This document shows positions 12,287-23,842 of a stretch of DNA of 64,000 bases, piece by piece. The translations under genes were made by a program, and so were the position numbers. Each line of letters opens with the position of its first letter. Within the stretch, counting starts at the first letter, position 1. Source of the DNA: Druceiella hillmani (taxonomy: Eukaryota > Arthropoda > Insecta > Lepidoptera > Hepialidae); contig JAYKKI010000040.1 of the NCBI GenBank assembly GCA_039881145.1, forward strand, positions 2,942,001 to 3,006,000, read 5' to 3'. The notes beneath the pieces are model-generated. The model was not told the origin of the DNA. It made no database searches and saw only the letters and a program-made list of their open reading frames with translations.

Positions 12287-14426
12287 CTGAAAAGTTAAAT
12301 TCAATTTCGTTTAATACTTATGATTAAAAGAAAATTTAGGGCATAACGGAAATTTTTACGACATTGTTTAGATTAAAGATAGCGGTACAAATTTCAATAG
12401 TGATATAAAAAATGTTGAGAAACTAATAACTATTAAAATTTTTCAACACTCGAAGCAATATTTTTAAATATCAGCCCTCCTTAACTTTGGCTCGAGAATG
12501 CAAAGGATCAATGTTATAAGATATTATCTAAAACCTTATATTTTAAATCAATCTTTTTTTAATTGTTGCAAATGTTTGCTTTCTTATTTAATTTAATGCG
12601 TATTATTTTATATTATTTTAATTTTGAATCAAATTACTTGTTGAACGTTTCAAAAACAAATAAAAATAAGAATATATAACCACTTTTCAGTAATTATATT
12701 TTTTTATTGCTTATAACAGGTAAGTTTTTACACGGTAATATTATTTCCCATATACTTTTTCCAAACATGTACTTTACTTTATAAACATATACTTTTTCCA
12801 CTACCTATGGAGTATTTAGAATATTAACTTTCATACTGAATATTAAAACACCTAACTTCATTTTCACCTAATTTCATTTTTTACCTAACTTCGTAGCGAG
12901 ATTAGGTGAAATTTTCAAGTCAAAGGAACAAAAGAATTTTTTATGAAAATAATATCAGTATAGTCTTGATAATGTTATATACCGTTTGGGAACTATCTCT
13001 CATTTTCTTTTATAGACTTATTTATAGCCTGAAATAAAAAAGATTATAATATATTAACTCGCATAATCTTTTATATTTCGATAGTTCAGCCTATTTTTGA
13101 AATATCCTGGTTTTACGGTTATATTTATATATAAATTATTATATAAATTTATAGCATAATTTTTACGTATATTATACAGCCTTCGAACTATTACATATAC
13201 TCAGTACCAGTATAGAATTGTACTGAATAAAAAACAACTAAAATTAATTTTTTTGCCAAAACTGTACACGTACCACTTGTCTGACTGCCGCTTTGACGGC
13301 ACAATAGCAAAATCGCATGATTGTCATAGTCAGTATCCAAAACACTTACTTCTTCAATTGATACGACGATACCTGTAATAAAAATAAACATAGATTGATA
13401 TTAACAATTTAAAAACTTTCTTGCAAGATAAGCAATGGTGATAGATCTACCACCAATTCAGAATTACGGAGTACCTATTTACTATGTTTGCATATCACAG
13501 AGGTTCCCTGGTATAATCTTATGTCATATATAATCATATTCTTTTATTTATAACTATAAATATATAAATTGTATTTCAAGTAGGATGGGCCGAGGTCAAT
13601 AGCATCATAGAGAAAATCATAATAAAAGTACTATTGATCCATAGCTGTAACATTACGATGGAAACAGAAACTTAAATCGATTGAATTACTTCAGCCCTTC
13701 CTCTTTTCTTAATCATATGATCAATTGTTTGTTATTTCTTGTTATTTAGAACCAATTTTATTTGATAATATCACAAATTTAAGAGTTCTGACACCAATGT
13801 AAAGTAGGTAAAATATCTCTTTGTACCCAAATCAATAATGAACCTAATAGGTCGTCAAGGTAGCAAAATCGAATTTGCCTCTTTACAATTTACATGTTAT
13901 AAACACCTAGTTACTACTTCATTTATATTGTTATTTTCATCTACTGAATAAGAGCATAATTCAGCTATCAGTTACATTCATTCGTCCATATGTCACCAAC
14001 ATTCCTCAAAATACTCTTTTAAAATACGAAAAGTTAAACAATAACTAATTATAATTATTTTTTTATTTTCAACAACCATCACTATCCACATCCATTGGTA
14101 AGAAGATATTTATTCACTGGAGTTGAGACTTTTATATCAACAGTTGTCGCTATGCGTACAGAATTAAAACCAATTAAAGTTAGGATTTACTTCAACAGTG
14201 ATTTCTCACCCTGTGTTAATACGATGAAAACTGCCCCATTCGTAGGATCAACGGTAGCGACACCAAGTGTATATTGCAACTCATCGTTGATTATGCGTGT
14301 ACTGTTAACGGAGAGCATTGAAACTCCTTGCACTTGGTTGAACTCCGCGTCCATCCGTCCGCAGGCAGAATTAAGTGTATCACCATCACTGCTAGCAATC
14401 TCGATCTCGAACCATGTGCCTTGAAG
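12072..14426 (-). CDS. Lazarillo/ApoD-type lipocalin with GPI-type tail, last three coding exons (5' part missing)
   Basis: Three minus-strand exons (14426-14210, 13372-13274, 12286-12072) join in phase to encode 176 residues. All three lipocalin signature regions are present: GTWFEI (SCR1), VLDTDYDN (SCR2) and SLKLSRSR (SCR3 arginine). Three cysteines fall at positions expected for ApoD-like lipocalins (SACGRM, LLLCRQ, SVETC); the fourth would lie in the missing 5' exon. After the last cysteine come small residues (GSSA), then about 20 hydrophobic residues ending LGRI-stop. This is a GPI-attachment tail, as in grasshopper Lazarillo, so the product is probably a secreted, membrane-tethered binder of small hydrophobic ligands. 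One N-glycosylation sequon (NST). Introns are 837 and 987 bases. Signal peptide and start codon are not located; they must lie above 14426. Family call is strong; orthology to Lazarillo itself is inferred. Confidence 0.88.
13274..13372 (-). CDS. lipocalin exon with TDY motif
   Basis: Acceptor tattacag, donor GTACGT. 99 bases, phase 1 at both ends. Encodes the VLDTDYDNHAILLLC segment, the second conserved region and third conserved cysteine of the fold. Confidence 0.87.
14210..14426 (-). CDS. lipocalin exon with GxW motif
   Basis: Acceptor ...aatatag precedes the exon and donor GTGAGA follows it. 217 bases, enters in phase 0 and leaves one base over. Encodes LQGTWFEIEIASSDG and onward through the first visible cysteine and the NST sequon. 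The plus-strand open frame across the same bases is a shadow. Confidence 0.85.
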
Positions 14427-14550
14427 CTATATTAGCTAATTTCAATATACAAAGGATCTTGAAACGAAATAAATGGTTATAATTTGGAAAAAACTAACGT
14501 TTTCGAAAAAAATTCCTTTTCGTAATAATAGAATATTATTTCTAATACTC

Positions 14551-14700
14551 GATCTGTTTAACAAACTTTATTAAGCAATCAATCTGTTTAACGAACTTCC
14601 TTAAGCAATCAATCTGTTTAACAAACTTCCTTAACCAAACTAAAATATCCATGTCCAATTAAGCAAACTAAAATATCAATGTCCAAAAGTAACATAAATA
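14551..14700. repeat. short tandem repeat, units about 38 bp and about 35 bp
   Basis: 'aatctgtttaacaaactt' recurs three times with 'ccttaagcaatc' linkers, followed by two copies of 'aaactaaaatatc-atgtcc'. Confidence 0.8.
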
Positions 14701-15477
14701 ATATAAAACTTATATACTATTACACATGGTTAATGCTTGTTAAACCAGTAAATAAGTGAAGTTTTTAATTCAATCGTGTTAAAAATTTGGTGCAAATTGT
14801 TAGCGACACGAATCGTTAAGTACTAAAATCACGGAAATTAGAACATTATCTTTATTGTTTATAAAATATGACATCCTTCAAATAGTTATACCAACTTCAA
14901 GAAAAAAAGGAGAATCTTTGTTGTATCCGTTTTTTTTTTATGATTTATATATTTTCGTACATAAATTTTTGCTGGGTAGACCGATTTGTTTTTTTCCTCT
15001 TTTAAATACTAGGATATACTATTCAAGTAATTTCATATAAACATGGGCAGGAAGTGATGACGAACACCGCAGATATTCTGAGGAACTTCTCAACGAATGA
15101 GCTTCCCAAAGCCCATTTGGAAGATTTGAGACCAAATTTGAACTCATTTGTACTATCTTTATAATAATTTTGGTCACCAAGATCTGATTATTGAACCAGA
15201 ACGTGGTAACATATCTCTTCAATCGCGATGAAGAAATTATCTGGTTTATTGGTTACAAACGGAGACCAAGATCTGATGATCGAAGCCAAATATGGTAACA
15301 GGTACTCCTCAGTAGTGTCTCTACATTATGGTACCTCTAAACTCATCGAGTTTGAACTCATTCAACTTATCTTGAAATAAGCAAGAAAATAAAAAAGAGT
15401 GAAGTATGCGTAAGAAGCATTTAGGATATAAGGGAGTAGATAGGTAAGTAGTGTAAAGAGTAGAGACATCTACTTAG

Positions 15478-15482
<5 letters not shown>
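14701..15482. other. AT-rich DNA with a weak imperfect duplication
   Basis: 15040-15320 contains two related stretches about 100 bases apart, each with 'accaagatctgat.at' and 'tggtaac'. Short frames are open on both strands, but none can be assigned. Confidence 0.4.

Positions 15483-15529
<47 letters not shown>
15483..15529. repeat. (AT)n microsatellite
   Basis: Uninterrupted TA dinucleotides followed by a short GT run. Confidence 0.95.
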
Positions 15530-15532
<3 letters not shown>

Positions 15533-15984
15533 CGTGTGTGTTACGGACATATTCCTATATATATAAATATTAAACAGATTTAATAAAACACCATCCAAAA
15601 GTGTCAAACAAAATAATTTAAAAAAAAAGATGATTTCAAAAAACACAAAAATAATATTTTTGTATTGGTGATACTTATCGATAGAATAAAAAGAGTCCAA
15701 ATTTGCTAATAATGATCTACTTAGTTACAAACTTCAGTTCGAAATGTGTAAGTTTTGACTTTTTTAATTCCATGGAAAAAGAATTAGGTTAACTTTCATA
15801 AAGAATAAATTGAAAAACAAATAATTTATAATGAATCGAAAATAATCTATGAAGAATCTGTACGTTTTAAAAGAATCTGTAAGAACAATATTGCACAAGA
15901 AATGCCCTCCGCATGGCCACTCGTAATGAAGTGTTCTCATAGCGTCTTAGCAGTTTCTTGGACTGATAAATTCCATAAGAGCAA

Positions 15985-16420
15985 GCTGAATTCTTCCAGG
16001 GTAGAAGCATTCGGCAATTAGCGGAGAAATACTGCAAAAACCATACGCCTATAATACGTGTTTTATGGATTACAGCTGGTCTTCGACTGTATCGAGAATG
16101 ACAAATTATGGGTAATCCTGTGTAAGTCAGGCGTACCTTCCCTTAATATTTGTTTTCCTTCCCCCCTTTATTTGTAAACAGATTAAATAAACACATTTAG
16201 TGAAATCTCTAATGTTATCCATCTCTATGTATGGCGCTGAGTCAAGGACGCTGAAAATGGCTAATCGCGTGTTGGAGGAAGGTGTTCAACATCTCATGGG
16301 ACATACACAGAACTAACGCTTAGATTCTGAAAGAGCTTGGAATGAAAACAAAATTTTCCACCATCTGTCGCCGGAGAGTTCTCGAATACTTCGGACATAT
16401 TACGTAGTGATTATTAAAAC
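15985..16420 (+). pseudogene. LINE reverse-transcriptase remnant (RTE/APE type)
   Basis: Short frames in different registers read as pieces of one LINE polyprotein. About 16060-16140: VFDCIENDKLWVILCKSG, the usual '[A]FDCVDHDKLW' region before the RT palm. About 16215-16260: LSMYGAESRTLK, like 'LYGAETWTL'. About 16330-16410: ILKELGMKTKFSTICRRRV then LEYFGHI, the family's C-terminal 'RRRLEYFGHI' block. RT core and finger regions between them are deleted. Stops and frameshifts abound; inactive. Confidence 0.75.
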
Positions 16421-16990
16421 AAAACAAATCAAACTTACTCTGTCAAGATTCAAGTCATCGACAGTCTGCGTATTACTGCATGAAATTGGCAATTGTCCCA
16501 TTACACGACATAGTAAGAGGCAGATGGCAAAAACTGTTTTAAGATACATAATGGTTTAAAATATTGTTTCAATTAAAACTTAATAATTGACTTGCTCACT
16601 GAATTAAAACTAATTCACGTTTTGCTTTAAAGAGAACCAAGAATTCTTTATAAAGGTAAAATTTATCGATATCTTATCGTGAACACGATATAATAAAGAA
16701 AAGGTTATAAAAATGTTATAAACTGGATTAAATAGTTTAAAAATATGCTTCTACATGTGTTTTATGTTTATTATACGTTTATCTACATATTATTACACGT
16801 CACAATGTCTTTTTACCAACGTCCGGATAAACAGAATAAATCATTACCTCCACCATAGAAACTATAATGCTGATGGAAAGAGTAAATGTTTCTGACTTAA
16901 ATGAAAAACAAAATTAAACATTTCTGGCTTTATCACAACTCTTAATTAAAATAAATGTTCCCTCTCGCAGATTTATTTTAATCTGGTACT

Positions 16991-17014
16991 ATACATACAC
17001 ACACACACACACAC

Positions 17015-17070
<56 letters not shown>

Positions 17071-17096
17071 GTGTGTGTGTGGGTATATATATATAT
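16991..17096. repeat. compound (AC)n(AT)n(GT)n microsatellite
   Basis: AC run, long AT run, then interrupted GT/AT. Confidence 0.95.
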
Positions 17097-17099
17097 GAC

Positions 17100-18245
17100 A
17101 GATTTAGATAGACGTTACTTTAGTCAGTATCTAGGGAAAAGTATAGTGAAGCAACATATGGCTCTATCAATATTACGCATTTCTTCATAACTATCACTTT
17201 CATCTACATTTTGTATTATTTTTTCAAGAACATAGGGTATTCATCTTACAATATGAGAACATTTTCTCTAATAATAAAGACATGACAATGTATCTGTTTT
17301 GACATTATTATAATTTTATTTTGTATATTACACACTAGAATTATATTGTAGTTAAATTCCAAAAAGATTTAAAATGTTAAATAAACTGTTTTACCTTTTC
17401 GTTTGTACAATATTGTTTGTGGCAATGCCGAATGAAGCAAATACAAAGACTATATTTCTGCTACAAATATCGAGATTACCTGCAAAAAATATTTCATACA
17501 ATATCTAGAACAGCCAAGGTAAACATATATCCAAAAATTATATCGATCATAATATCGTTATAAATAGTTTATTGCCTTTAGTAAAATTTTGTTCATTTTG
17601 TATTAATTTAACACAATCCCTTTGTAGGGCATTTTCATGAGAAACTCCATATTTAACTACGTAACTGCTTTGTATTTGGTGCAAACATTAAGCATCTTGA
17701 AACATTAAGCAGGAAATGTTGATCTTATTTTTTCCATACCAACGTTAATAGAAACTTCTTTCAAAACACTATTCCATTTTTGATAACTTTTTAACAAGAA
17801 TCGACCTTCAGATGCTGCTTAATATGTCGAATACTCTACACTAACAACCAACCTGAGGCCTGTAAATTGAGTCGATCCTGACACATTGAGAAACAACAAC
17901 TTTAAGCAATTTTTTACTTGTTTGAGTTGACCATGTAGACTCGACCAACAACATTTTCTTCAAAAAGGACTGAGCGAATTTCTACGGTTTTTCCGCCTCA
18001 CGCTAGAACATTGTCTGGTTCTTTTAACTTAATTAATGAAGTAAATTGGTTTAATATTTTTTTAACTTCGATTTAATTTTTTTTACTATACAGAATAATA
18101 AAATACATTTTACAGAGAATATAATTTTTGATGTCTCCCTACTCCAAACTGTAATTAAGCACTAGCATCTTTTCTAGTTTTCGTAACTCATTGTACTGTC
18201 GAAACAGTTTCGTAACAGTTTTTCGAAAGAGTTTTCGTAACCATT
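17100..18245. other. AT-rich non-coding DNA
   Basis: No gene, RNA or recognised element seen. Confidence 0.5.
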
Positions 18246-18249
18246 ATCA

Positions 18250-18500
18250 TCATCAGTTCCTGTCGCTCCGGTCGGAGCATAGGGCAAACGTAAAATTTCT
18301 AGAACTTAATATCTGTCCGGTTTAATTTCTTGTCCGTTTCTTTAATAATAGAAGTTTTAGGCAAATTAGTTGTTACCTTATTAGCCAAACTGCCCTAGCG
18401 CGATTGAAAGGTTTGCCTCCGCGTCCACGTCCGCAGTGTGTAACCCTACACCAGGGACCCTCACGAGGTCTATCAGCCGAGCCAGCTGAACCAAGGTTAT
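18250..18500. repeat. GC-richer interspersed-repeat-like block
   Basis: Abrupt rise in GC ('gctccggtcggagcataggg', later 'cgtccacgtccgcagtgtg') inside AT-rich DNA just upstream of the hammerhead-like repeat at 18.6 kb. No open frame of note. Looks like the untranslated end of a retroelement, but I cannot name it. Confidence 0.35.
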
Positions 18501-18609
18501 TTTAAAGAGGTGTTACTGCTCTATTACTCTAGTTTTCGTAACCGGTCAGTTTGGATTATCCTGTCCTCCTGAAGTTAATCCTAAAACGATTTGTAAAGAA
18601 ATTAATCTT

Positions 18610-18770
18610 TACAAGTAGCCCACCTGAAGATGTTGTGATACAACGAAACGTAGGTCGAGGTAAAGAATTGAAATAAAGTAGAAATAATACTACATCACGT
18701 AGTTTTATTTAGTTGTAAAAAATTAAATTATAATGAATTTCTGCAAAATTAACGCCAAGTATTTTTAAAT
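18610..18770 (+). repeat. copy A of the hammerhead-like repeat element
   Basis: Contains the ribozyme-like core followed by 'gtagaaataatactacatca', 'cgtagttt' and 'atgaatttctgcaaaattaa'. The same order occurs in the minus-strand copy at 53059-52890. Confidence 0.75.
18619..18660 (+). ncRNA. hammerhead-ribozyme-like motif, copy A (degenerate)
   Basis: CUGAAGA fits the CUGANGA core. It is followed by U, stem II GUUGU/ACAAC, GAAA, and a GGUC before the expected cleavage point. Stem I is CCAC/GAGG (imperfect) and stem III is weakened (ACG/GGU). Probably inactive. Confidence 0.35.
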
Positions 18771-19740
18771 TTGTTTTTATATGTTTAATTGAAACTATTG
18801 TTGAACGTGTTTGAACGTGTTTGAAGTTTCATCAAGAAATATTGTGGGCTTTCTTGTCTCTCATCAAGTTTATTATGAATTAAAAGGTTTTTTTTGCATT
18901 GTTTGGTTTTTCCACTAATATAATTTATTTCTAAATTCTGGGGTACCAAGTCTTAACTTAGTAACTCTCTGATATTAACAATTTCAAATTTAGCATAGGG
19001 CTATATAACGTGCGAGCTATTTATATAAAACAAAAAGTTTTAAAGATTTCATATATTTTTTGTTTCAAAATTTTATGTAAAATGGCAATATAAAATATCA
19101 ACAAAAATATATCGGCTCTAATCATCTCCGCCCCCGACTATTTTCGAAATTATTAAAGAATTGACTTCATCATTTTAGACGAAAAATTTTAAAAACAGTT
19201 ACTAGAAAGTTATCCAAAGTTTATTGAAACACTTTAGCAAGGATTCTATTTTTTTTTTGAGTTTTGAGGTTATTTTTCTAACTAATTAATAAAATACTAG
19301 GCACTTTTAAATGTTTGTATGTGAGCCGGTGGAAACGGAACGTTTTCAGTGCGAACTATATTCATATTTAACGTGTTTTACTTCATTTATAAACAGACAC
19401 ATAAATAAAAAGTCAATTTATAAATAATCGTTTACATAAAATATCTCCTTGCATATAAATACTAATTATTTTAGGTGAAATATATTACTGTATTAATCCA
19501 GTTCTTCTGAGTAATCCTTAAAAAAACTCTGGGGATTTACCGGATTATTTTAACTTTTGGACGCACCAATTTCAATGGAAATTTTGTAATATTTATATTC
19601 CTAATATAGTTTTCTACATACGCATATTTTCAAAATTTACAAAATTTCGGTTTTGTCCTGAAGTTGTATCTTCAGCTCTTTTCCTTAATTTCCCAAACAT
19701 TTAACATTATGCGTTTAATAATTGTGAAAAAAAGAATGAT
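18771..19740. other. AT-rich non-coding DNA
   Basis: Nothing recognisable beyond short direct repeats ('gttgaacgtgtttgaacgtg'). Confidence 0.5.
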
Positions 19741-21129
19741 GTTTAAACGCATATGAAATATGACCTTCCCTGTAAAGTTATCTCAGTCGTGATTGTGAAT
19801 GAAGCTGTAGCATCTACAGAACAAACGACAGACATGGTGAAGTTATCATGGCTCTGCACTCTATTATATTACGTACTATTTGACGGAAAGATATATTTCA
19901 CTATGAAAAACCTAAAAAAGCTATACGATGTGTATAATCGATTTGAATTGATGATCTGTAGAAATTATTTTCTGAAACCGAAATTAAAGGGAATAATCAT
20001 AATTTCAGATATTCTAATTTAATTGAAACTTTTCTGATAAACTTCAAATGTAGATATCTTTACAATTCCAAACAACTGATAATAGAATTAGCAGTAATTT
20101 TTGAGTCATCAGATAAAACGCACATCGTCAGTTATCGTACCATCGTTAGTTACGTATACAAGTTACTTAGTGAGGCGACAAATTATAATCGCTTAAAAAA
20201 ATGATAAGTCAAAAAGATACAATCCGCTGACAAAATTTAAATAACATTGAAGTACGAAACCATACTTTGAAAGTGTGAACTAATTAAGAATTGCAGGGAG
20301 ATATAAAAATAATAAAATATCCGTGACTTTGAGAGCCCTCTCACTACCCCTGCCTAAATTAATATGTAGCCTGCAGAAGAATTTGACAATAAGAAATATT
20401 AACAACTTAGGCCATATAGTGTTCGACCCATTAATAATATTGTGAAGGAAATTTAGAGATCATTGATATTATTTTCTTCGTTTTTCTCATCATTTATTAT
20501 CTTCATATAATTTAATATATTTTATTAAATACATATATTAATGTTATATGTTAAATTGAACAAGAAACTATTTTTTTTTTAATTTATATTCTAAATTTAC
20601 GAAGCATGATCGCAGGAAATGAATATTTTTGACAGAAAAATGTATTAAAAAAAAAATTGTCTTTCCATACGATTACATTTCCTAGTACTGACTGAATATG
20701 ACGTTGTTTCATTTGGGCGATATAAAAATAATCAATTTACCGCTACATGTAGAATTTTGTATTTCATAATATTCTCTGAATATTGTATTATATTAATCTG
20801 TCATTCAAAAATATTTTAAGCCTTCTCATTATCTATGATATTTGGACGGATACACGGATTTATTTGGTGTAATTTGTAAAAGTAAAACTTGCCTGTATAA
20901 ATATTTCATAAGTCACATATTTTTTGGTATTTATGAAAAACTTTGAAGTTATTTAGTAAAGTTGTTATAAATTATCCTGTTATATAAGAAATTATTCTAT
21001 GACTTTAGTAAGACGGGGAATGAAAATCAATATGCCTTTAAAAAAAATAAATTATGCAAGTCATCATCACGGTGAGTCTACTTCACATTCTAGTTGCTAA
21101 TACAGTTTAGGGCTACCAATTTTAATTAT

Positions 21130-21655
21130 TTGGGTGAATAAATTATATTAATTTAAAATAGTTTTCAAATCACCCTGAAATTGGTCAACTTCTTAGGGTA
21201 AATTTCCTTAAATAAAACAATATTCAATATTTGTAATAATCAATAAAACAACATTCAGTATTCGTAATAATAAATGATATTAATTTTAAATAGTTTTCAA
21301 ATCAACCTGAAATTGGTCAACTTCTTAGATTAAACTTCCTTAATTAAAACAATATTCAGTATTCGTAATAATATCTTAAATAAAACAATATTCAGTATTC
21401 GTAATAATAAATGTTATTAATTTTAAATAGTTTTCAAATCACCCTGAAATTGGTCAACTTCTTAGATTAAACTTCCTTAATTAAAACAATATTCAGTATT
21501 CGTAATAATATCTTAAATAAAACAATATTCAGTATTCGTAATAATAAATGTTGTTAATTTTAAATAGTTTTCAAATCACCCTGAAATTGGTCAACTTCTT
21601 AGGTTAAACTTCCTTAAATAAAACAATATTCAGCATTCGTAATAATATCTCTTCA
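21130..21655. repeat. complex tandem array (units about 130-150 bp with internal repeats)
   Basis: 'ttttcaaatcaccctgaaat' plus 'tggtcaacttcttag' recurs four times. 'aaacaatattcagtattcgt' recurs about seven times, giving units nested within units. Confidence 0.85.
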
Positions 21656-22572
21656 CCTCGAATAATTTAAAAACAACCTCATACATAATTTATAAATACT
21701 TTCATATTTGGGAAAATAATACCAAAACAAAGTTTTAAAAATAATTTACTTACGGTTATTTAATATGAAATGACAATTTTAATGTGAAGAGATAGATTTT
21801 GTCGTATATTCCTTGTGTGCGTTAAAATCGATGCGTTTAAAGAAAAATTGCGACTCGCGATTATTTAGTATAAACAAATCGGAAAAAGTAGTCGCGTGAA
21901 ATGTCTTCAAATCTATGGGTTCCTAACTTTTTTACTAATTTTGTAGTGAATTAAATATAAAGTAGCTATTAAATAAGTTAAAAATTAAGAAATTTAGAAT
22001 ACGTTGAAAGGATTTTAAACAATTTGCTTGTTTAATATTGACAATAGAAAATAATTAACGAAATAAATTTAGCAATTGGTTTACTGTCTTCAATCGTCAG
22101 ATTGTGGTGTTTTTTGGAAATTTATAACTATCAGCTTTAGCTATTATTATAAAGTTTCAAGTAACATGTTTATTGTAATTTGTTTTCATTCATTATTTAT
22201 TGTTGAATTAATTATTACATGGAAGAATATACTTTAAAAATCATGCATTTAACTAAATTAGTTTTAGTGGTTATAAATATGGACATGAAATTACATGAAA
22301 AAAAAACAAATCCAAAAAATGGAGAAATTGAATTAGCAAAATGATAGGGTAAATAGAATTTATAAATAAAAATAAGAGTTGATATAAAAAAAGAAAGAAA
22401 CTCAACTGATTCAAAAATTTAGCAAGCAAGAAGTATCATATGAAAAGAGGCTATAAATACAAACACGAATTGTTATAAAAAAACCAAAAAGATTCCGGTC
22501 AGGCTAAGTCAGCCCCCATTAAAAAAGTATAATAAATTTGAAGACTTAAAGAGAAGAAAATATTTTTTAAGT

Positions 22573-22706
22573 TGGTATAATTACCGACTTTATTAATTAT
22601 ACCAACGCTATAATTACCGACAGCTTACAAACAGACGTAACAACGCTAACAAAGCTATAATTACCGTAACAAAGCTATAATTACCGACAGCTTACAAACA
22701 GACGTA
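22573..22706. repeat. short repeats and foldback around 'ataattaccgacagcttaca'
   Basis: 'gctataattaccgacagctt' with 'acaaacagacgta' occurs twice, with a shortened third copy. An 11-base inverted repeat (ttggtataatt / aattataccaa) sits at the left edge. Confidence 0.75.
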
Positions 22707-23399
22707 GTTTTTTGACCAATTTTTATATAATCTCTATTTTTATTTTTAATAAATTAATTTCAAAATCAGTTACAAAAAAGTTAGGCATAAACGACATTTC
22801 TCGCGAGTAATTTTTTTCATATAGATATTTTTATTAGAAATAATCGGGAGCCGCTCTTTTAATCCGTCGCGTATAAAATATGTAGTCTTTTATGTAATGT
22901 GAAAAAATTGTCAAAATTTTATTAGTACGAAATTGCATTTATACCTTAATTTTCAACAATGTTAACTAACAAGACATTGTTATTAAATATAATAGTTAAA
23001 AAAACAACAATGGACAATTAATTTTCCCCTACGTTTTTGTTTGTTTAATAAACTTGTCTATATTCAACTCGACCAATGGAGAAAACTTGCAAAGTCTTTA
23101 TGCCTAATAATTGCAATTTCTTTTTTAATCAAACTTGTAAAATGAAAAAAAAAGAAATTATTAAAAACATTCATGTTTTGGTTTGTTAACTTAAACAGGT
23201 AAGTTTATTTTATCTGAATTGGTTCTCAAAAACTCGTAATAGTAAAATTTATGTCCTAGATAACAATGAAAATGAGACACTATTTAAAAATTAAACATGC
23301 GTTTGCAGCTGATTGAAAGAGATAAGTAGTGTAAAGGAAGGTTTATAACTGAATCACCATACGTCTTTATAGATTAATTGCGAAACGTAATTTATTTAA

Positions 23400-23842
23400 A
23401 CCAATCTAGAAAGTATTTGTTATATAGAGATATAAGAGGGCATTTTTATGCCCCAATATCAATATTTAACGGTATCAATGTTAATTAAAGGTAACAATAT
23501 CAAACCTAATGTTTATCATGATCTGATCTAACGCAAAATTTAATAAAATACATTATTTACCAATCTAAAAAGTATTTATTATATAGAGATATAAGAGGGC
23601 ATTTTTATGTCCCAATATCATGTTAATTAAAGGTATCAATGTTAAACTTAATGTTTATCATGATCTGATCTAACGCAAAATTTAATTTAATACATTATTT
23701 ACCAATCTAAAAAGTATTTATTATATAGAGACATAAGAGGGCATTTTTATGTCCCAATATCAATAATTAAAGGTATCAATGTCAAACTTAATGTTTATCA
23801 TGATCTGATCTAACGCAAAATTTAATTTGATACATCATTTAC
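23400..23842. repeat. tandem array, three units of about 159, 142 and 141 bp
   Basis: Units begin at about 23400, 23559 and 23701 with 'accaatct(a/g)aaagtattt', then 'tatatagaga', 'agagggcatttttatg', 'tgtttatcatgatctgatct' and 'aacgcaaaatttaat'. Confidence 0.92.

Noticed and set aside
14095..14424. 109-codon plus-strand frame
   Set aside because: Antisense shadow of the lipocalin GxW exon, which has motifs and splice sites on the minus strand.
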